This document shows, piece by piece, positions 1 to 13,300 of a stretch of 64,000 nucleotides of DNA. The notes under the pieces are model-generated. The model did no database searches and was not told where the DNA came from. It saw nothing but the letters and a program-made list of their open reading frames with translations. Source of the stretch: Aulostomus chinensis (Eukaryota > Chordata > Actinopteri > Syngnathiformes > Aulostomidae); assembly GCA_037954235.1 (NCBI GenBank), contig JBBMOA010000006.1:28169041-28233040 (forward strand), given 5' to 3'. How positions within the stretch are numbered: the first letter of the stretch is position 1; every line of letters starts with the position of its first letter. Made by a program: the position numbers and the translations under genes.

Positions 1-1420
1 CGCCGCTTACACAAAACTTGAGACATATCACACTCAAGAGCGCTTGAAACATCAAGAGTTTTGAGTTGAAAAGGGAGATGACTTCTCCAGAGTCGTTATG
101 AGGATGGGGAGGGGGGCCTGCAGAAACAGGTGTGGACCTCCCTGTGGATAGAGCTCCTGGGGGGGGGGGGGTGTAGCAATGACTGAGGCTGGATGGATGC
201 CTCCCTGCAGGAGGAGAAGCACACGTAACTCAGGCAAGATGCCGACGTCGTCCATACTCAGAATTAGTTACGTTGTGTGGTGACACGCCAAGCATGAACA
301 AAAAGTTCCTTATTCACATTTAAGCATAAAGATTAGAAACACGCAGGTCTGGAAACAGGCACGTCTGCACTCCCACCGCAGTGGTGACCCATCAGGAGGA
401 CAAGGTGTAGCTGGTAATTAAAATGCAATCTCTGCTGCTGTGCCCCCTGGAGTGGCAGTGGCAGCGGACTCACCCAGGAGCCTGGGGGCGAGAGGTGCCA
501 CCTGCACTGCCACACCACCTGCGCCACCACTGCCTCCCTTCATTAAGCCTGGTATTTATACTAGCGTCTGCCCCTCCCCTACCCCTCCAGCAGCCCTGGT
601 CTTCGTGGGCCCGGTAAGGCAGCGCTTTATTAGAATTAATGTGGCACTTCAGAGGAGAGTGTCAGTGTGGTGCATACCGGGGTGCCAGGAGAAAGAGTCC
701 CCAGCTCTCCTCTGTCACATTGAATAAAGCAGCCTCAGCCGGCCCCGAGCTGAGATGAGCGTGGACAGCAGATGACAAAACTGTTTTCCAAGGCCAAGGG
801 AAAACAAAGTATTCTTGATTCAATCTGTTCTCGTGTTTACAGGATGAGCTATTATATTGTACACAGAGAAGATCAAAGAGTGTTGCATCCAACCTTTAAA
901 CAGACATTCAACAAAGATTCCCCAAAAAAAAACATGACATTGATGGACTTTCTAGTATGGTATCAATTTTACCACGTACAAAGGAGAGCATTCTTCATGG
1001 GGTATTGTGTTTTTAGTGTATAAATACCATAAACATACACCTGGAACAATAAGACCCCGCCCCCACCCCATCACTGTCCTAGTACAGGAAATGTAACTCA
1101 ACCTGTCAGAGTTTCATCACCAACCACCAAGTTTAGAAGCCATCCTGAGACTGATGACATCAGAGTCACATGATAAATCCCCATATCTTCGTGCATCCAG
1201 TCATTTGAAGTCCCGCACTGTAAATCTGGGTCATAACAGACCTTATTTGGATATTCACCCGGACTATTGGAATTCACTATTCTCAAAGCATAATCGCTCA
1301 TCTTCTGTGTGTCCTAAAATAGGCTTTTTGGGCTGTACATAAATGCATTCATGTTATTTGAATGTAGTTTATAGTTTTCTATATTCTGTAGTGTTCAGGA
1401 ATAGAGTATGATGGAAAGGA
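1..1420. other. Intergenic sequence
   Basis: Contains a G-run near 159-171 and otherwise mixed unique sequence. No frame shows family similarity, and no RNA gene is visible. Confidence 0.4.
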
Positions 1421-1524
1421 GGACAGAATACTGGAGCAATACCATCTGAATCAAGTGAGGGTCATGATAGTGGCAGTGATGATGATGAATGGATGCCAGA
1501 GACTGAAGGATTAAGTGAATACTA
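1421..1524 (+). pseudogene. Short acidic coding-like fragment next to the minisatellite
   Basis: A frame reads GQNTGAIPSESSEGHDSGSD followed by DDEWMPETE and stops at TAG (about 1523). Acidic Ser/Asp stretches ending in EWMP-like motifs resemble N termini of fish transposon-derived proteins, but the fragment is too short to assign. Confidence 0.25.
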
Positions 1525-1632
1525 GCAGTAGTGATATGCTGATGAAGGAGTTGAGAACGCTGAGGAGGACTGCTTGTGTTGCATGTCACTTTGGACAAAA
1601 AGCCTCTATTGAATGAAGTTGTAGAATTGTAG

Positions 1633-2308
1633 GATGAAAGAGCTGAGGATGCTGAGGATGAAGGAGTTGAGGATACTGAGGATGAAGGAGCTGAGGATGC
1701 TGAGGATGAAGGAGTTGAAGATACTGAGGATGAAGGAGCTGAGGATGCTGAGGATGAAGGAGTTGAAGATACTGAGGATGAAGGAGCTGAGGATGCTGAG
1801 GATGAAGGAGTTGAGGATACTGAGGATGAAGGAGCTGAGGATGCTGAGGATGAAGGAGTTGAAGATACTGAGGATGAAGGAGCTGAGGATGCTGAGGATG
1901 AAGGAGTTGAAGATACTGAGGATGAAGGAGCTGAGGATGAAGGAGTTGAAGATCCTGAGGATGAGGGAGCTGAGGATGAAGGAGCTGAGGATGAAGGAGT
2001 TGAAAATCCTGCAGATGAGGGAGCTGAGGATGAAGGAGTTGGGGATGAAGGAGTTGAAGATCCAGAGGATGAGGGAGCTGAGGATGTAACAGTTGAAGAT
2101 ACTGAGGATGAAGGAGGTGAGGATGAAGGAGCTGGGGATGAAGGAGTTGAATATACTGTGGATGAAGGAGCTGGAGATACTGAGGATGAAAGAGTTCAGG
2201 ATGAAGTTTGAGTTTAGGATGCTGATGATGAAGATCCTGAGGATGAGGGAGATGAAGATGAAGAACCTGAGGATGCCCTCTCCTTACAGAGAGTACCTTC
2301 ACCGTTGA
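1633..2308 (+). repeat. Acidic-coding minisatellite (24 bp and 15 bp units)
   Basis: Two alternating 24 bp units (GATGAAGGAGCTGAGGATGC and TGAG; GATGAAGGAGTTGAAGATAC and TGAG) repeat from about 1633 to 1930, followed by 15 bp and 24 bp derivatives. All unit lengths are multiples of 3. One plus-strand frame stays open from 1633 to the TGA at 2209-2211 and encodes Asp/Glu/Gly repeats (DEGAEDAE, DEGVEDTE). There is no ATG after the TAG at 1630-1632. The opposite strand encodes LHPQ-type repeats and is not credible as a protein. Confidence 0.85.
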
Positions 2309-5300
2309 AGTGAGTATGAGCATTGGAGGGGATGATGGTGGTTGGTTGATGATGGAAGAAGGAGGTGCTACATAGGAGGTGGAGGGGTTGAATGTGATGG
2401 AGCGCTGCGGGACCCAATGATGTCATGGTGAGAGGGAACCTCAGTGCTTCCTGCTTTCTGCTTCCTGGAGGGAGCCACTCCACTCATGAGTCCATCTCTT
2501 CCATTTGAAACTTACTACTTCTCAACTCATTCATTTAATCAGAATGAAAACATAAATCTCAGTTCCAGATTTTATTCATGCATGAAGATGTCATGGTTTA
2601 AAGGGCATGTGTTGACTCCAGTTAAACTTGTAGAAACTTAAACAAAGTTATGGGTCCAACTCCTTTGACTTTACTGTTCACATCCTTCGTGTCAACACAC
2701 ACATCACAGCGTGTCGGAGGCGTCTGCCCCTTTATCCTTCCATAACTTTGACTCAAGGATAGTCACAGTTGGTTGATGTTGTCTGTGCTTTCATGGTCCC
2801 ACAGCTTTTGTGTCGACCTTTGGTTTTGGCGTTATCTGGAACCTCTGTTCAGTAAAATCTCTTAGTGCATCACATCGATTTGCCACACAGTGTGTAAATG
2901 TGAAATACTTCCAGTGAATTAGCACAGAACTTCTATGATTTCACAGTAAAAAGACTACAAACTGTTAAAACTGCATTAGGTTGTGGGGAACAACATGTAA
3001 AAGGGAACCAACGCCATTAGAAAGTCATCTGTTTGTTGGACACACAAATTCTTTGGTTCAAAAACGGAACTATAGGTTGTCGGTGATGTTGCTTTGTGGT
3101 TTATTAAACTTAATTTCATCACAATTTCAGATTTTTTTTTCCTTTTGAATGAATTCACATGCAACAGTTTCTTGAAATTAAGTTACACATAGGGAAATGT
3201 TTTATGAAGTGTCTACATGGCCGCCTGGATGACGTTAGCAGTCCCCCCACCAGAAGCCATAGCAAGTTTTGTATTGCATTTTGAGCGTTTGCAGAAAATC
3301 AAGTCAATACGTGACGCTTTATTTCAGACATTTAAACAAAAGAAAAAAGGCCGCAGACTTTGAGATGAGGGAGCAGAGGTTCAGCAGAGCTTGATGGTTT
3401 CGTTTTAGGGTGTTTTCTTCCTTGCGTTAGTTGTTAGACAAGGAAAATTTCCTGCTCAGGCTGAAGTTGTAGATGGGACTCCGCCAGGGCTGGAGCACAG
3501 CTGCAACATCTGGCCCATCCACCTTTTAACGTCTGTCTTGTTTTTTTAATGCCGTGGAGTAAACACCAGCCATCACATGAGGGATTTTCGAAGATCCTGA
3601 TGGACTTTCTTCTTGCATTGTTTCCATGGCGATGCTGCACACGTGATACCGCCGCCTAGGTTTGTGATAAAATGTTCGCATGTCGTATCTGATTACATAA
3701 CTTGTCGTAATACCGCCTTTTGCTGGTGCTTGGACATTTCATCAACTCTCCAGAGCTTTTACAGAGGGAAGATGTCCGGCTCTGCTGGGAACAACACGCA
3801 AGTTTTTTGGGGCACTACTTTTGTGGTACGGCCACTCTAATGGGTTCATCCCAGCTGCAGCAGAGGCGAGAAGAGAAGCCCCTTCAGCATCCCCCGGTAC
3901 AGGTACTAGCATGAGGCTGGGCTGCAGTGCACTTCCCATCCCCTTACAGTGCTGTCACTATTCATTCACGCTCTGCCCTTCCTCCTCCCGCCACAACCTC
4001 AACAGGGGCATCGCTCATGATAGAAAACAATGAGCATGATTTGTGAACTCTTACCGTCTTTGTAATTTCATCAGTGTAATGGGATTATATTTCAAATCAC
4101 CACTCCTTTGTTCATTATACGTTTAAACTCCTCTGACAGACAAAAACTTAAATAAAATGTGCACGTCAACCCTGGTTGACTTTGCCTGCTCTCGCACTTG
4201 ATTAGACAAACAGTGCACCAGGGCTGTGGAACGGGGGAAATAATGTGCTCATTTATTCATTTTTCAGACAAGTCACAATAGATTTTTAACGACCAGTGTC
4301 TGACCTCCCTTAGGTACTTCTTGCTTAGGGGGGTTAATAAAGCCTAACGCTGTGGCGCCTGAGCTCCAAGGCGAAGAGCGCGCAGAGAAGGTGCCTGTGA
4401 TGGAATAAAGACAGGGCCAAATCAAGAGTCTTCGAACGCCCTCTCCAACCCCTGGGAGAGAGAGCGAGGGTGTGGGGGTGTTTGTGCTGGTGTTGGGGGT
4501 GAGGCTGGAGAAAGAGACTGGTATTCCACTTAGAGTCCAATTCCACAAGTCTCTGAGGGACAATTAGACCAAGTGAGGAAGAAGTACTCTCTTTTCTGAA
4601 TGCATTGGGGCGTGCATATTAGACGCTGCAACCATGGTAATACACACTCAGAGGTGTCGGCCCACGTCGAAGCAGGAACACTTCTAAAAGCTGCTCTGGA
4701 AACTTCACGCCGACATTTTAGAACACAGCGAGATCAGATTGTCTCCATCATGACGACGTTAAAATTACTTGAGGAGCGTGTGTCAGTTCTAGTGGTGTAG
4801 CAGTCTGCCGGGTTGCTTACCAACATGGGGGCCGACGGTTCAGTTCTTCGTACTCTCCCAGGCTTGGTTGGGCATCTTTACTGAAACAACTGGCTGTGGA
4901 GATGAGGGCAGGGACCATGTTGGAATTTAAAAAAAACACACAGGGATGAATTCACATGTGACTGAGGAAGCATGTGCTCCCAGGGTGGGGGGATGGGGGG
5001 GGGGGTGGAGCAACGACCACAGTGTCTCGCTAGGGTGAATTTACGACGAACAGTTGGAGAGGACAAGGGGCTAGAGAGGGAAAAATAGAAGAAAAGTGCA
5101 TGATTTCTATTTGCTTGAATTGTGTCTTCACAGGCCTATTAAGGGTGAATCCAGTTGGCTTCAGATGTGGTGCATCTTGGGAAAATGTCAAAAGTTTGAG
5201 AGCACCAGACACACAGTGGGGTGGGGGGGGGGGGGGGCTGTGCAGATGTGCTGCAACTAGACATCCATCTTGTTTTCCTGTTTAGCTCAGTGCTCTATTT

Positions 5301-6957
5301 GTCTGAATCTATGTCATTTTAGCTCAGTCAGGTCAGCGGCAATTCAACCTCCTCCTTCGTCTGAGGCACTTCTGAAGCATAATGTGATGCATGCGGGACG
5401 GGAACCTGCTAAACACAGTTGCTGTCACTGCTCCCACATCGCTGGATATAAATGACACACACACTGTACTTGACTTCCTCCGTCTGACTGATACTACATC
5501 CCGTTTCCACCTGTCCACCATCACTACTTGGTGCAAACGTTCTCTCCCACACCCTCACAGGTAGTTAACGATGTGCCACAGCGTATAATCACACCTCTAG
5601 AAATGGCAGGGAAAAAAATATCTGGTGGAAAAAAAAATGTAACAAAAGAATGTGTTGAGAGCAGTCAATATTTCATGCTTTTCCTAGGCTGAGTCTCTCC
5701 GTGTAGTTGTTGCAGCTCTCCGTTGGGCGCCTCTTGGGAATGGAGAAAATTACATCCTACCTGATAATTAGCAAAGTTCAGAGCAAACTAAAATCTGCCC
5801 CGCTCTCTTCGCTCCCCACCACTGGCAGCTTTCTCTTAGCAACTAATTAAGTCCGCCTCTGAGGTTTTCAGACAGCAATGGTGCTGGATGCTGCAACAGC
5901 AGAATTAAAAAAAACACACACACACACACAAAAGAAAAGAGGGATGAAATGTAGAGTGAGTTCATTTTTTTATTACGTTTTTCTGTTTCATCTTTTTATA
6001 CTGACGAATAAAATATGACAACGGGTATTCCTGGAGGGAGTATTATTATTTCACACATGGATGCATTCTTCAAATAGAAATAACAGCGTTGGCCGCCATT
6101 ACACACGATAGCAAATAGCAAAGCGCCCTCTGTCCATAATGTTCTTTAATTATTATAATGTCATCATCCATATCCGGCAATGTTGCATGAAAAAGGAACA
6201 GCAGAGCACACCGGGTATTATATGCAAATCTCCCCTCTCCCCACAGTTGAATGAAATCCCACTACACGGACGGCGTTATTAGTGATGTTATCGGCAGGGT
6301 AGCAAATCATATTTGAGGCTTCTCATATGAAACATATATGTTCACAGAATGAGGGGAGTTTTTTCATATTATTCATATTAAATTGTTTGAAATGTCCCAA
6401 TCACCTGAAGAAGCAAAAAAGAAAAAAAAAAGAAATTCAGGATTACACGTGCAACTAAAATAGAAGCTAATTGCGATCTGTCATAAACCTTCAGTTAAAC
6501 ACTTGAATATAAGTTGCTAATTAGAGACGCCGGTGCCACCGGGCCACTGATGACTCGCGGTGTAAATGGAGCCGGCTTTAAAAGGCAACCCAGCAGCCTC
6601 CTTGATAAGGCTCCGGGTTGCACTGAGACTGTTTGTGATGTGCAATCCATGAGAGACGAAGGAAGCAAGCAGGCAGGCAGGCAGGCAGTCATTATTTTCT
6701 CCACAATTACCTGAAGTCCTTGATAACGAGCAAAAAAAAAAAAAAAGAAGAAGAAGAAAAAAAGCCATATAATTAGAAAAACACCAGCAACACCATTATT
6801 GTCAGGAGAACACAACAGTATAATGAAGCAATTATAAATGAGCAGCTTTGTGCTTGTCATTAATTTCTGCTTTTAAGGATGTGGAGATGAAGCATGGTAA
6901 ACGTCAAGACCGAATGAGCTGAGAGGATGTTGGAGCTATGAGGAGACGACTCTGGGG

Positions 6958-6960
<3 letters not shown>
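2309..6960. other. Intergenic sequence
   Basis: Mostly unique DNA with G/A homopolymers (5222-5237), a short (AC)n at about 5914-5930 and a (CAGG)n run at about 6667-6689. No gene is supported. Confidence 0.4.
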
Positions 6961-6961
<1 letters not shown>

Positions 6962-7003
<42 letters not shown>

Positions 7004-7009
7004 TGTGTG

Positions 7010-7052
<43 letters not shown>
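6962..7052. repeat. (GT)n microsatellite
   Basis: About 90 bp of GT dinucleotides with a few interruptions. Confidence 0.95.
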
Positions 7053-9790
7053 AAGGGGCTCCAGATCAGGCCTGTCCAGCAAGTCGGGGGGGTGGGGGAC
7101 ACTTTAAACATGTTATAATAACCTTCTATCATGCAAGTGCAGCTAAAGTCTGTTTTCAAAGACGAGGACATGCAGGTTCCTCCGTGGCTGCAGAACACGG
7201 TCCCGCTGTATTCAGGGTGTTTATTTTGTATCAACAGGAAGATACTCAGTTGCCAAATGAATGGTAATGAGCAGAAGTGCATGCTGGGCGAGGAGCGTGC
7301 CCTTTTCACACATCATCACAAAGATTGATCTCTCCTTCCCTTCCTCTCGCTCGCATCTGAGCTCAATTGAGAGATACTACATTTGAAATTCATGCCTGTT
7401 TTCCTTTGAAATGTATATACGGTCCTGATGAGACCCAACAATTAGCCAACATGTTGCATTTCATTAAGGAGACACGTCGTTTCATTAATGAGCCTTTTCC
7501 TTTCTTTGATTTCTCCACATATTTATGTGAGTGACGCTGAAGTTTCCTCCTTGAGAAGGTGAGGCTGGGTGTCCACCGAGAGTCCAGCTCCAGCAGACTG
7601 TCCTCCCCAGTTAGAAATCCCATCTTATTAACACATCCTACAGCACATTTCATCATATTATTTTGAGAAGGCAATTGTATGGAAGGAGCAATTAGGACAC
7701 AGAAGCTGTGAGGTTGCCATTATTTTAGAATTTAATGACCACGCAATACGGAGCTAGATGTAGAAATGAGGGCTACAATACTACAATTATGCATAATCTG
7801 GCAGATCTTACCGCACCCCCCCACAGCCCTCCTCCCTTCGCCTTGAATAAATTTACATGGAAATGTGTCTCTGCCTAATTTATTCAGAAAAATTAGAATA
7901 TACATTACAAATATTTCCATGGACGACATCAGCAACATGCGGTTAGGAATTTAATGACTTATTTTTTGGTATTCATGCTTATGGATAAGGTGGGTGGGGT
8001 GAGGTGGGGGTGGGGGGGAGTGAAGGGAGATAAATCATTAAATGCAGACGTATATATTGGTATTTATATTCACCTTTCATTTTCTCCAGCTGCTGTGCCA
8101 TTCACGCTGCTGGTAAAGAAAAGTGTGTGTGTGTGTGTGTGTCTGTCTGTGTCTGTGTGTGCGTGTGCGCACGCACCACTTGTAGTGATAAGATGCATGA
8201 CTCTGGACTCAACCCAAAAGCAGGGATTATTGACATGGATGCTCCACCATTAATAAGCGGCGGTATCCTTTGTGTTCGGGGTCACCATCGCTGCAGTTAA
8301 CTATAACTTGTCAAGGCTGCTCTGGCTGCACAATGCGTACCTCATGCATCTCCTGTCAGCAGGCATAATTCCTGGATGCTGGCCCGCCGCTGATTTCTGC
8401 ATAAGTGATGCGAGCCTTCTAGTAGAGTTAGGAGCACGAGTCTTTTGCCATTGAGAGATGTTCATCATTCTTGATCTGGCTCTGTCAAGACCTGGTGTTT
8501 TAGTGCCTCTCACGATTAGGCAGAATTGACAGGCCAAGAAGGCAGTGAATAGCAAAAAAATGCAAGAACTAAGGGGGTGGTGTAGGCTGCAGGGTGAAGT
8601 GGAGTGTGGCCGCCATTTAATCTGCAATTTATCAGTTTAGGCTGCACCATGTAACATCAGGGAGATTACATTCGGGAGAGAAGGAGCTCTATCGCTCCTC
8701 CGTGCCCTCCTCCCCTCCTATCTCCTCTCACATGCCTCTTAATGTCGTCTGACGGAGGAAAGCTGAGGACAAAGAGGGAGGACTGTCTTTATTGTCACCA
8801 TCATTGTTTCTGAAACCTTTAATTAATATATAGCATTGTGGCGCTGGCTGTGAGGAAGCAGCGTGACGGAGAAAGCTGCAGCAAGACAGGCGCCGCCTTT
8901 TATAGAGGCTCTCTAGAGAAGTAAAAGTTGAGCTAATGCGTGTATTCATACACACACTCAGCATTGACGCGCGCACATGAACTTTGACAACACCGATCAC
9001 ACCGGGCCAATAAAAGCTTAATCACCATTTTTCCATCGGGCTGCTTTATTGATGCCATTTCCAAAGTGATTAATATGAACTGTTAACTAGCTGTAACAAT
9101 GAGATGATATCGATTTCTTGGATTTTTAGTCGGCTCCGTTCAAAAATGTGTCACAGTTCAGAGAAAAACCTTCATCAGAAGCACTCAGAAACCAAATACA
9201 GGTGCGTATTTTTATGTTTGGTCCATCAGATGAATAAAGTGAAATGCAGGTGTTCGGCTGTATTGAAAGGAGACGTTACAGGGTCACTGACTCCATTAAT
9301 ACACAGTGGTCGTGTAACACCAGCTTTATCTCTCCTTCTTGGAGGAATATGAAGACACCGGCTTACAGGAAGGAAACCCGTGGCAGCCTGATATTAAAAT
9401 GGTTCAGGAGTCAAGTAGAACAAGTCAAGCAGCTGGAGGGCAAACAAAGGAGAGAGAAAGAGGAGGGAAGGAGCAGGTCATTCTTAAAAGCTAATGGACT
9501 GTCAATGGTCACATTGTAATATGTTGAATATTGTGAAATATGTTTGCTTCATGTGAGACAATCAATTCACCCTAAAAAAAGAAAACAGGAACAATATGAA
9601 TTCCATATCCTTCTACTGACATAATTATATTTTTGTGTTTTCATTTGTAATTTTTCTCTCACAATGGTGGCTTTTTAAAAATTCTATTAAAAATGAGAAT
9701 ATCAATAAATTCCCACACGTAATTTAATACTTGCTTTTTTTTCCTTTGATTTTAAATCTCAGTATTTCTCACGGTGAAATCCACCAGAAT

Positions 9791-9806
9791 AGCCCCCCCC
9801 CCCCCC

Positions 9807-9832
<26 letters not shown>
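9791..9832. repeat. Poly-C plus (CA)n microsatellite
   Basis: A C run is followed by CA dinucleotides. Confidence 0.9.
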
Positions 9833-9837
<5 letters not shown>

Positions 9838-10131
9838 ACACAGCACAATATCGCACAACATGTGTGCACGTTCCAGGACACACAGTATAAAACCGCTGAT
9901 GGTTCCTGATCACCGATACATCAGCTCTTGTTAAGCGCGTTTCTGTCCCAAAGGGATATTCTCTCGACGTGCCGTGTATGACCCATTGCACTTATCTGCA
10001 GCGCCTCTCTCCAGCGACAGAGAGCTTGATCCATCCTGAAAGGGGGATTGAACTCTCACAAGATGAAGACATGACATCTTCAGCTTACTTGATGTCAATG
10101 ATAGGACAGCTCACTTGTAGATCGGGCATGT

Positions 10132-10132
<1 letters not shown>

Positions 10133-10187
<55 letters not shown>
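10133..10187. repeat. (GCCA)n tetranucleotide microsatellite
   Basis: About 13 uninterrupted copies of GCCA. The ASQP and LAGW reading frames through it are products of the repeat. Confidence 0.95.
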
Positions 10188-10303
10188 TCTCCCTCAGTCT
10201 TGGATGTCGTCTATGAGCAGAGGCCAACAACACAGATGACATCCAGGAAAGCCCCATTACCTGTTGCTTTAGGATAGAATAATCAAAGTGGGTCATGCCA
10301 GGG

Positions 10304-10338
10304 TGTGTGTGTGTGTGTGTCTGTGTGTGTGCGCGCGC
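10304..10338. repeat. (GT)n/(GC)n microsatellite
   Basis: GT dinucleotides running into GCGCGC. Confidence 0.85.
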
Positions 10339-13300
10339 AACGTGGTTTCCTCGACTTGTCAGGGCAGCAGCCAGAGCTGAGCCCTGAAATCCACCCCAGT
10401 GACAGAGATCATCAGCATCAGCAGCAGATCTTCAGCCGAGCTCATGTTCACAATGAGGGTCGTGCCAGCCGCCGACACCGCTGCTCTGTCCGGTCGCTCT
10501 AAACGAAATGCTTCCTGCCAACTTCTTTCTGAGGGAGGATTTTGAAAAATTTCAAGTCACGTGAGCTTTTCTGCGGGCGGACTGGGCAAATGCAGTTTTC
10601 TCAAAAACAACTCGAATGTGTTCTGGTGAAATCCAAGTGATTATCAGCCTGCAGGGACCTTTCTTTGACACTAACAATAGTGCTTAATTGCAACCTCAAT
10701 GAAACATGCATGATCAATCAAAGAGGGAGTTTACTGCTGCATTTATGGAAACCCGTGGAAGAGGCTTGTATTAGTTGTAGGCTACACCTGCACTTGTCAA
10801 CGTACTCAAGTATGCTGGGTAATTGGCTGCTGATTGCCACCATTAACATGTGATGGCTAAGTGCATTTAATTCCTGTTCCATTTCCATGGTTCAATTTGA
10901 TGTCACCACCCACTCCTTCTCTCACAGGTGATTAGCCACGCTTGTGGAAATTGTTCTTTTTCTTATGATATGAGAACAACATAAAGAGAGCAGAAGCACC
11001 TTTGTAATTGATCCTTAATTGATATTGTTTGTGGTGGGCAGGAAAGGGAAACATCTATCCCCATGATTCCTGTTTTAGAGCAAAAATAAAAGGCTCAATC
11101 AGTCATGCAATTATGCTAAATATGATCTTAAAGCTTTGTAATCGTCCATTCGTTCGTTACCAGGTTCAAATCTTTGTCTTTGACGATGTGCATCTCTACA
11201 GAAGCTCTCAGCACCTCAGGGCTCACACACTCGGTATCCCTTTGAGTTTTAATCTCCTCGTCTGCTCTGCATCCTCGCGGCGATTTCATTTAAGTTTTAA
11301 TATGTGTATTTGACATTTTGTTCATTTAGACCCCCCTCATCTTTTCCCATCCCTAAACCAGACTTAATTTAATTGACATGCTGCTGTTGCCTTGTGTTGT
11401 TTGTTTTGTCCTTAGTGAAGATTTCCCGCCACCACCGGCAGATTACTCAGATAACCACGTGGACCTGCACCTTGCTGCACATGCACGTGAGAGCAGGCTG
11501 CAGGCGCGAATATTTATTTAATTTCCTCTTCTTCTTCTTCTTCTTCTTTTTTTTTTGTCATGTCAAGGTAAACGCCACAGGAACTTCATATTAACATCAT
11601 TCTTAATAACAAAAAAATGGCCTTTTTTATTTTATTTTTTTACATTTGCTTGCATGTTTGTCTTTGTGTGTAGGCCTGCGTCTAACTCCAGCACCAAGAA
11701 AAATAATAATGATAATAATATTCTAATTTATACAAATAGTAAAAGCAACAGAAGCATGTGCCGACTGTTAAGTCCCTCTGGCTTTCAAATGTCAAGCCGT
11801 CGTGTTCTTTGTCTGAGCAGCTCTCCGGCCTGCCGAGCGTCCTCGGGAATGGCGCGTCTGCCATCTACAGGACGCCTTCAGAATTGCAGCGGCTTGTCAT
11901 TCAGGAGGGAAACGCAATCGTGGTTTGTTGAGCATCTTGCAGCTGCATGTTTGAGGATTTATGTTCACACTCTGCTTTTAAGAGAGCAAATCCTCAGAGA
12001 TGAGAATGAGAATTACTGTAATATTCCGGGTCACTCAACAATTTTTGATTCTGTCTGCTCTTGATCACATTCAAACATTCACATTTTTAGAATTTGAATT
12101 CTATTTTTTTTTTCTCTGTAAAATCCTGGTAGTGATACACTTCAGTATCGACTGGCAAGTTTGAAGATTTGTCAGACTTTCTCGGCTTATCCGAATTACT
12201 TTTTGCTTTTATATCTACATGAGGAAAAATGTTGAACATATTTTTCGTACAGTATCACCTGAAAGAATCGAAAATAATTTTTCAAATTGGTACAGAAATC
12301 ACCAATAAACAGAAATGTGCTTTGTTGACACCACTGAGGGTTGGTTTTTTTTTTCAGCTTTTCTCCTTGGAGAAAGTCAGTGTGAATGAATTTCAGCCAG
12401 TCTTCAGCAGGGTGGAGTCACGGAGCAGCTCTCTCACAGTGGCGCAACATTCCCGGCTTTCCAATACGTCAAATTGTGATGATGTTTGACTGATATTACA
12501 ACCGTGCTTTCACTCACAACATGAGAAGGAATTATTCTCAGTATCTTCATGCAAATAAATGACAACAGAGTCATTTTTTCAAGAATCTGTTCCAAACGGT
12601 ACTTTAAGTCTACACAACCCCATTTGCAGGCTGGAGATCAGTCGGACGAGTCCATATAAAAGCATGTTGACACACATTTGTGTTTTGGATGTTGCATTCG
12701 GTCAAACTGCGATTTCGACCAAATCTCGATTTATCGCTCAGCCTTCTTCCTCTACAGGATGTTCAGACTGTTCCACCTGGTCTCTCTGGTTCCCTGACGC
12801 TCCATCTGAGACTATATGTCTTCTATCTCAAATCAACCGCAAAAAAAAAAAAAAAAAAAAAAAAATCCAATCTCTAAAATCAAGCCCATCTAGCCACTGG
12901 CTTATGCAACTAATTAACTCCACACCCCAAAATTTGAATTTAAATTAACAATTGTGAGATATCATCAGGGGATACAAAGCACCCCACCAAGAAGTTTATG
13001 ATGGAAAAAAGATGAGGGAAGGCAGTCGGTGAAGTAAGGAGGGATTTTAGATGAGGGGATATCTCCAATTACAATTCACCCAAGTCTTGTCGGCAGTAAT
13101 GAAATGTTTGCGGAGAGGTCGCTATTTGTGGCTCCTAGATTGGATGATGCTGCTCCACTGCCCCCACTAACAATTATATTCCATGCATAAATTTACCCTC
13201 CATCTATTGTGTGAACTGTCGGCCAGATCTGCAGACAACTGTCCAGGAAGCCACAGAGTAATGACACGATTCACCTCCCGCGGTGGAAATAATGTACTAA

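Noticed and set aside
1633..2308. Repeat array considered as CRISPR
   Set aside because: Units are contiguous with no unique spacers, and the DNA is vertebrate.
1586..2323. 245-codon minus-strand frame of LHPQ repeats
   Set aside because: It is the antisense of the minisatellite; the composition comes entirely from the repeat unit and it has no family similarity.
6860..7309. 149-codon minus-strand frame with HTHTHT run
   Set aside because: Created by the (GT)n microsatellite; the rest is non-coding in character.
10111..10296. GWLA/ASQP repeat proteins
   Set aside because: Direct translations of the (GCCA)n microsatellite.
11160..11175. GGTTCAAATC as a tRNA B box
   Set aside because: No A box or foldable cloverleaf upstream.
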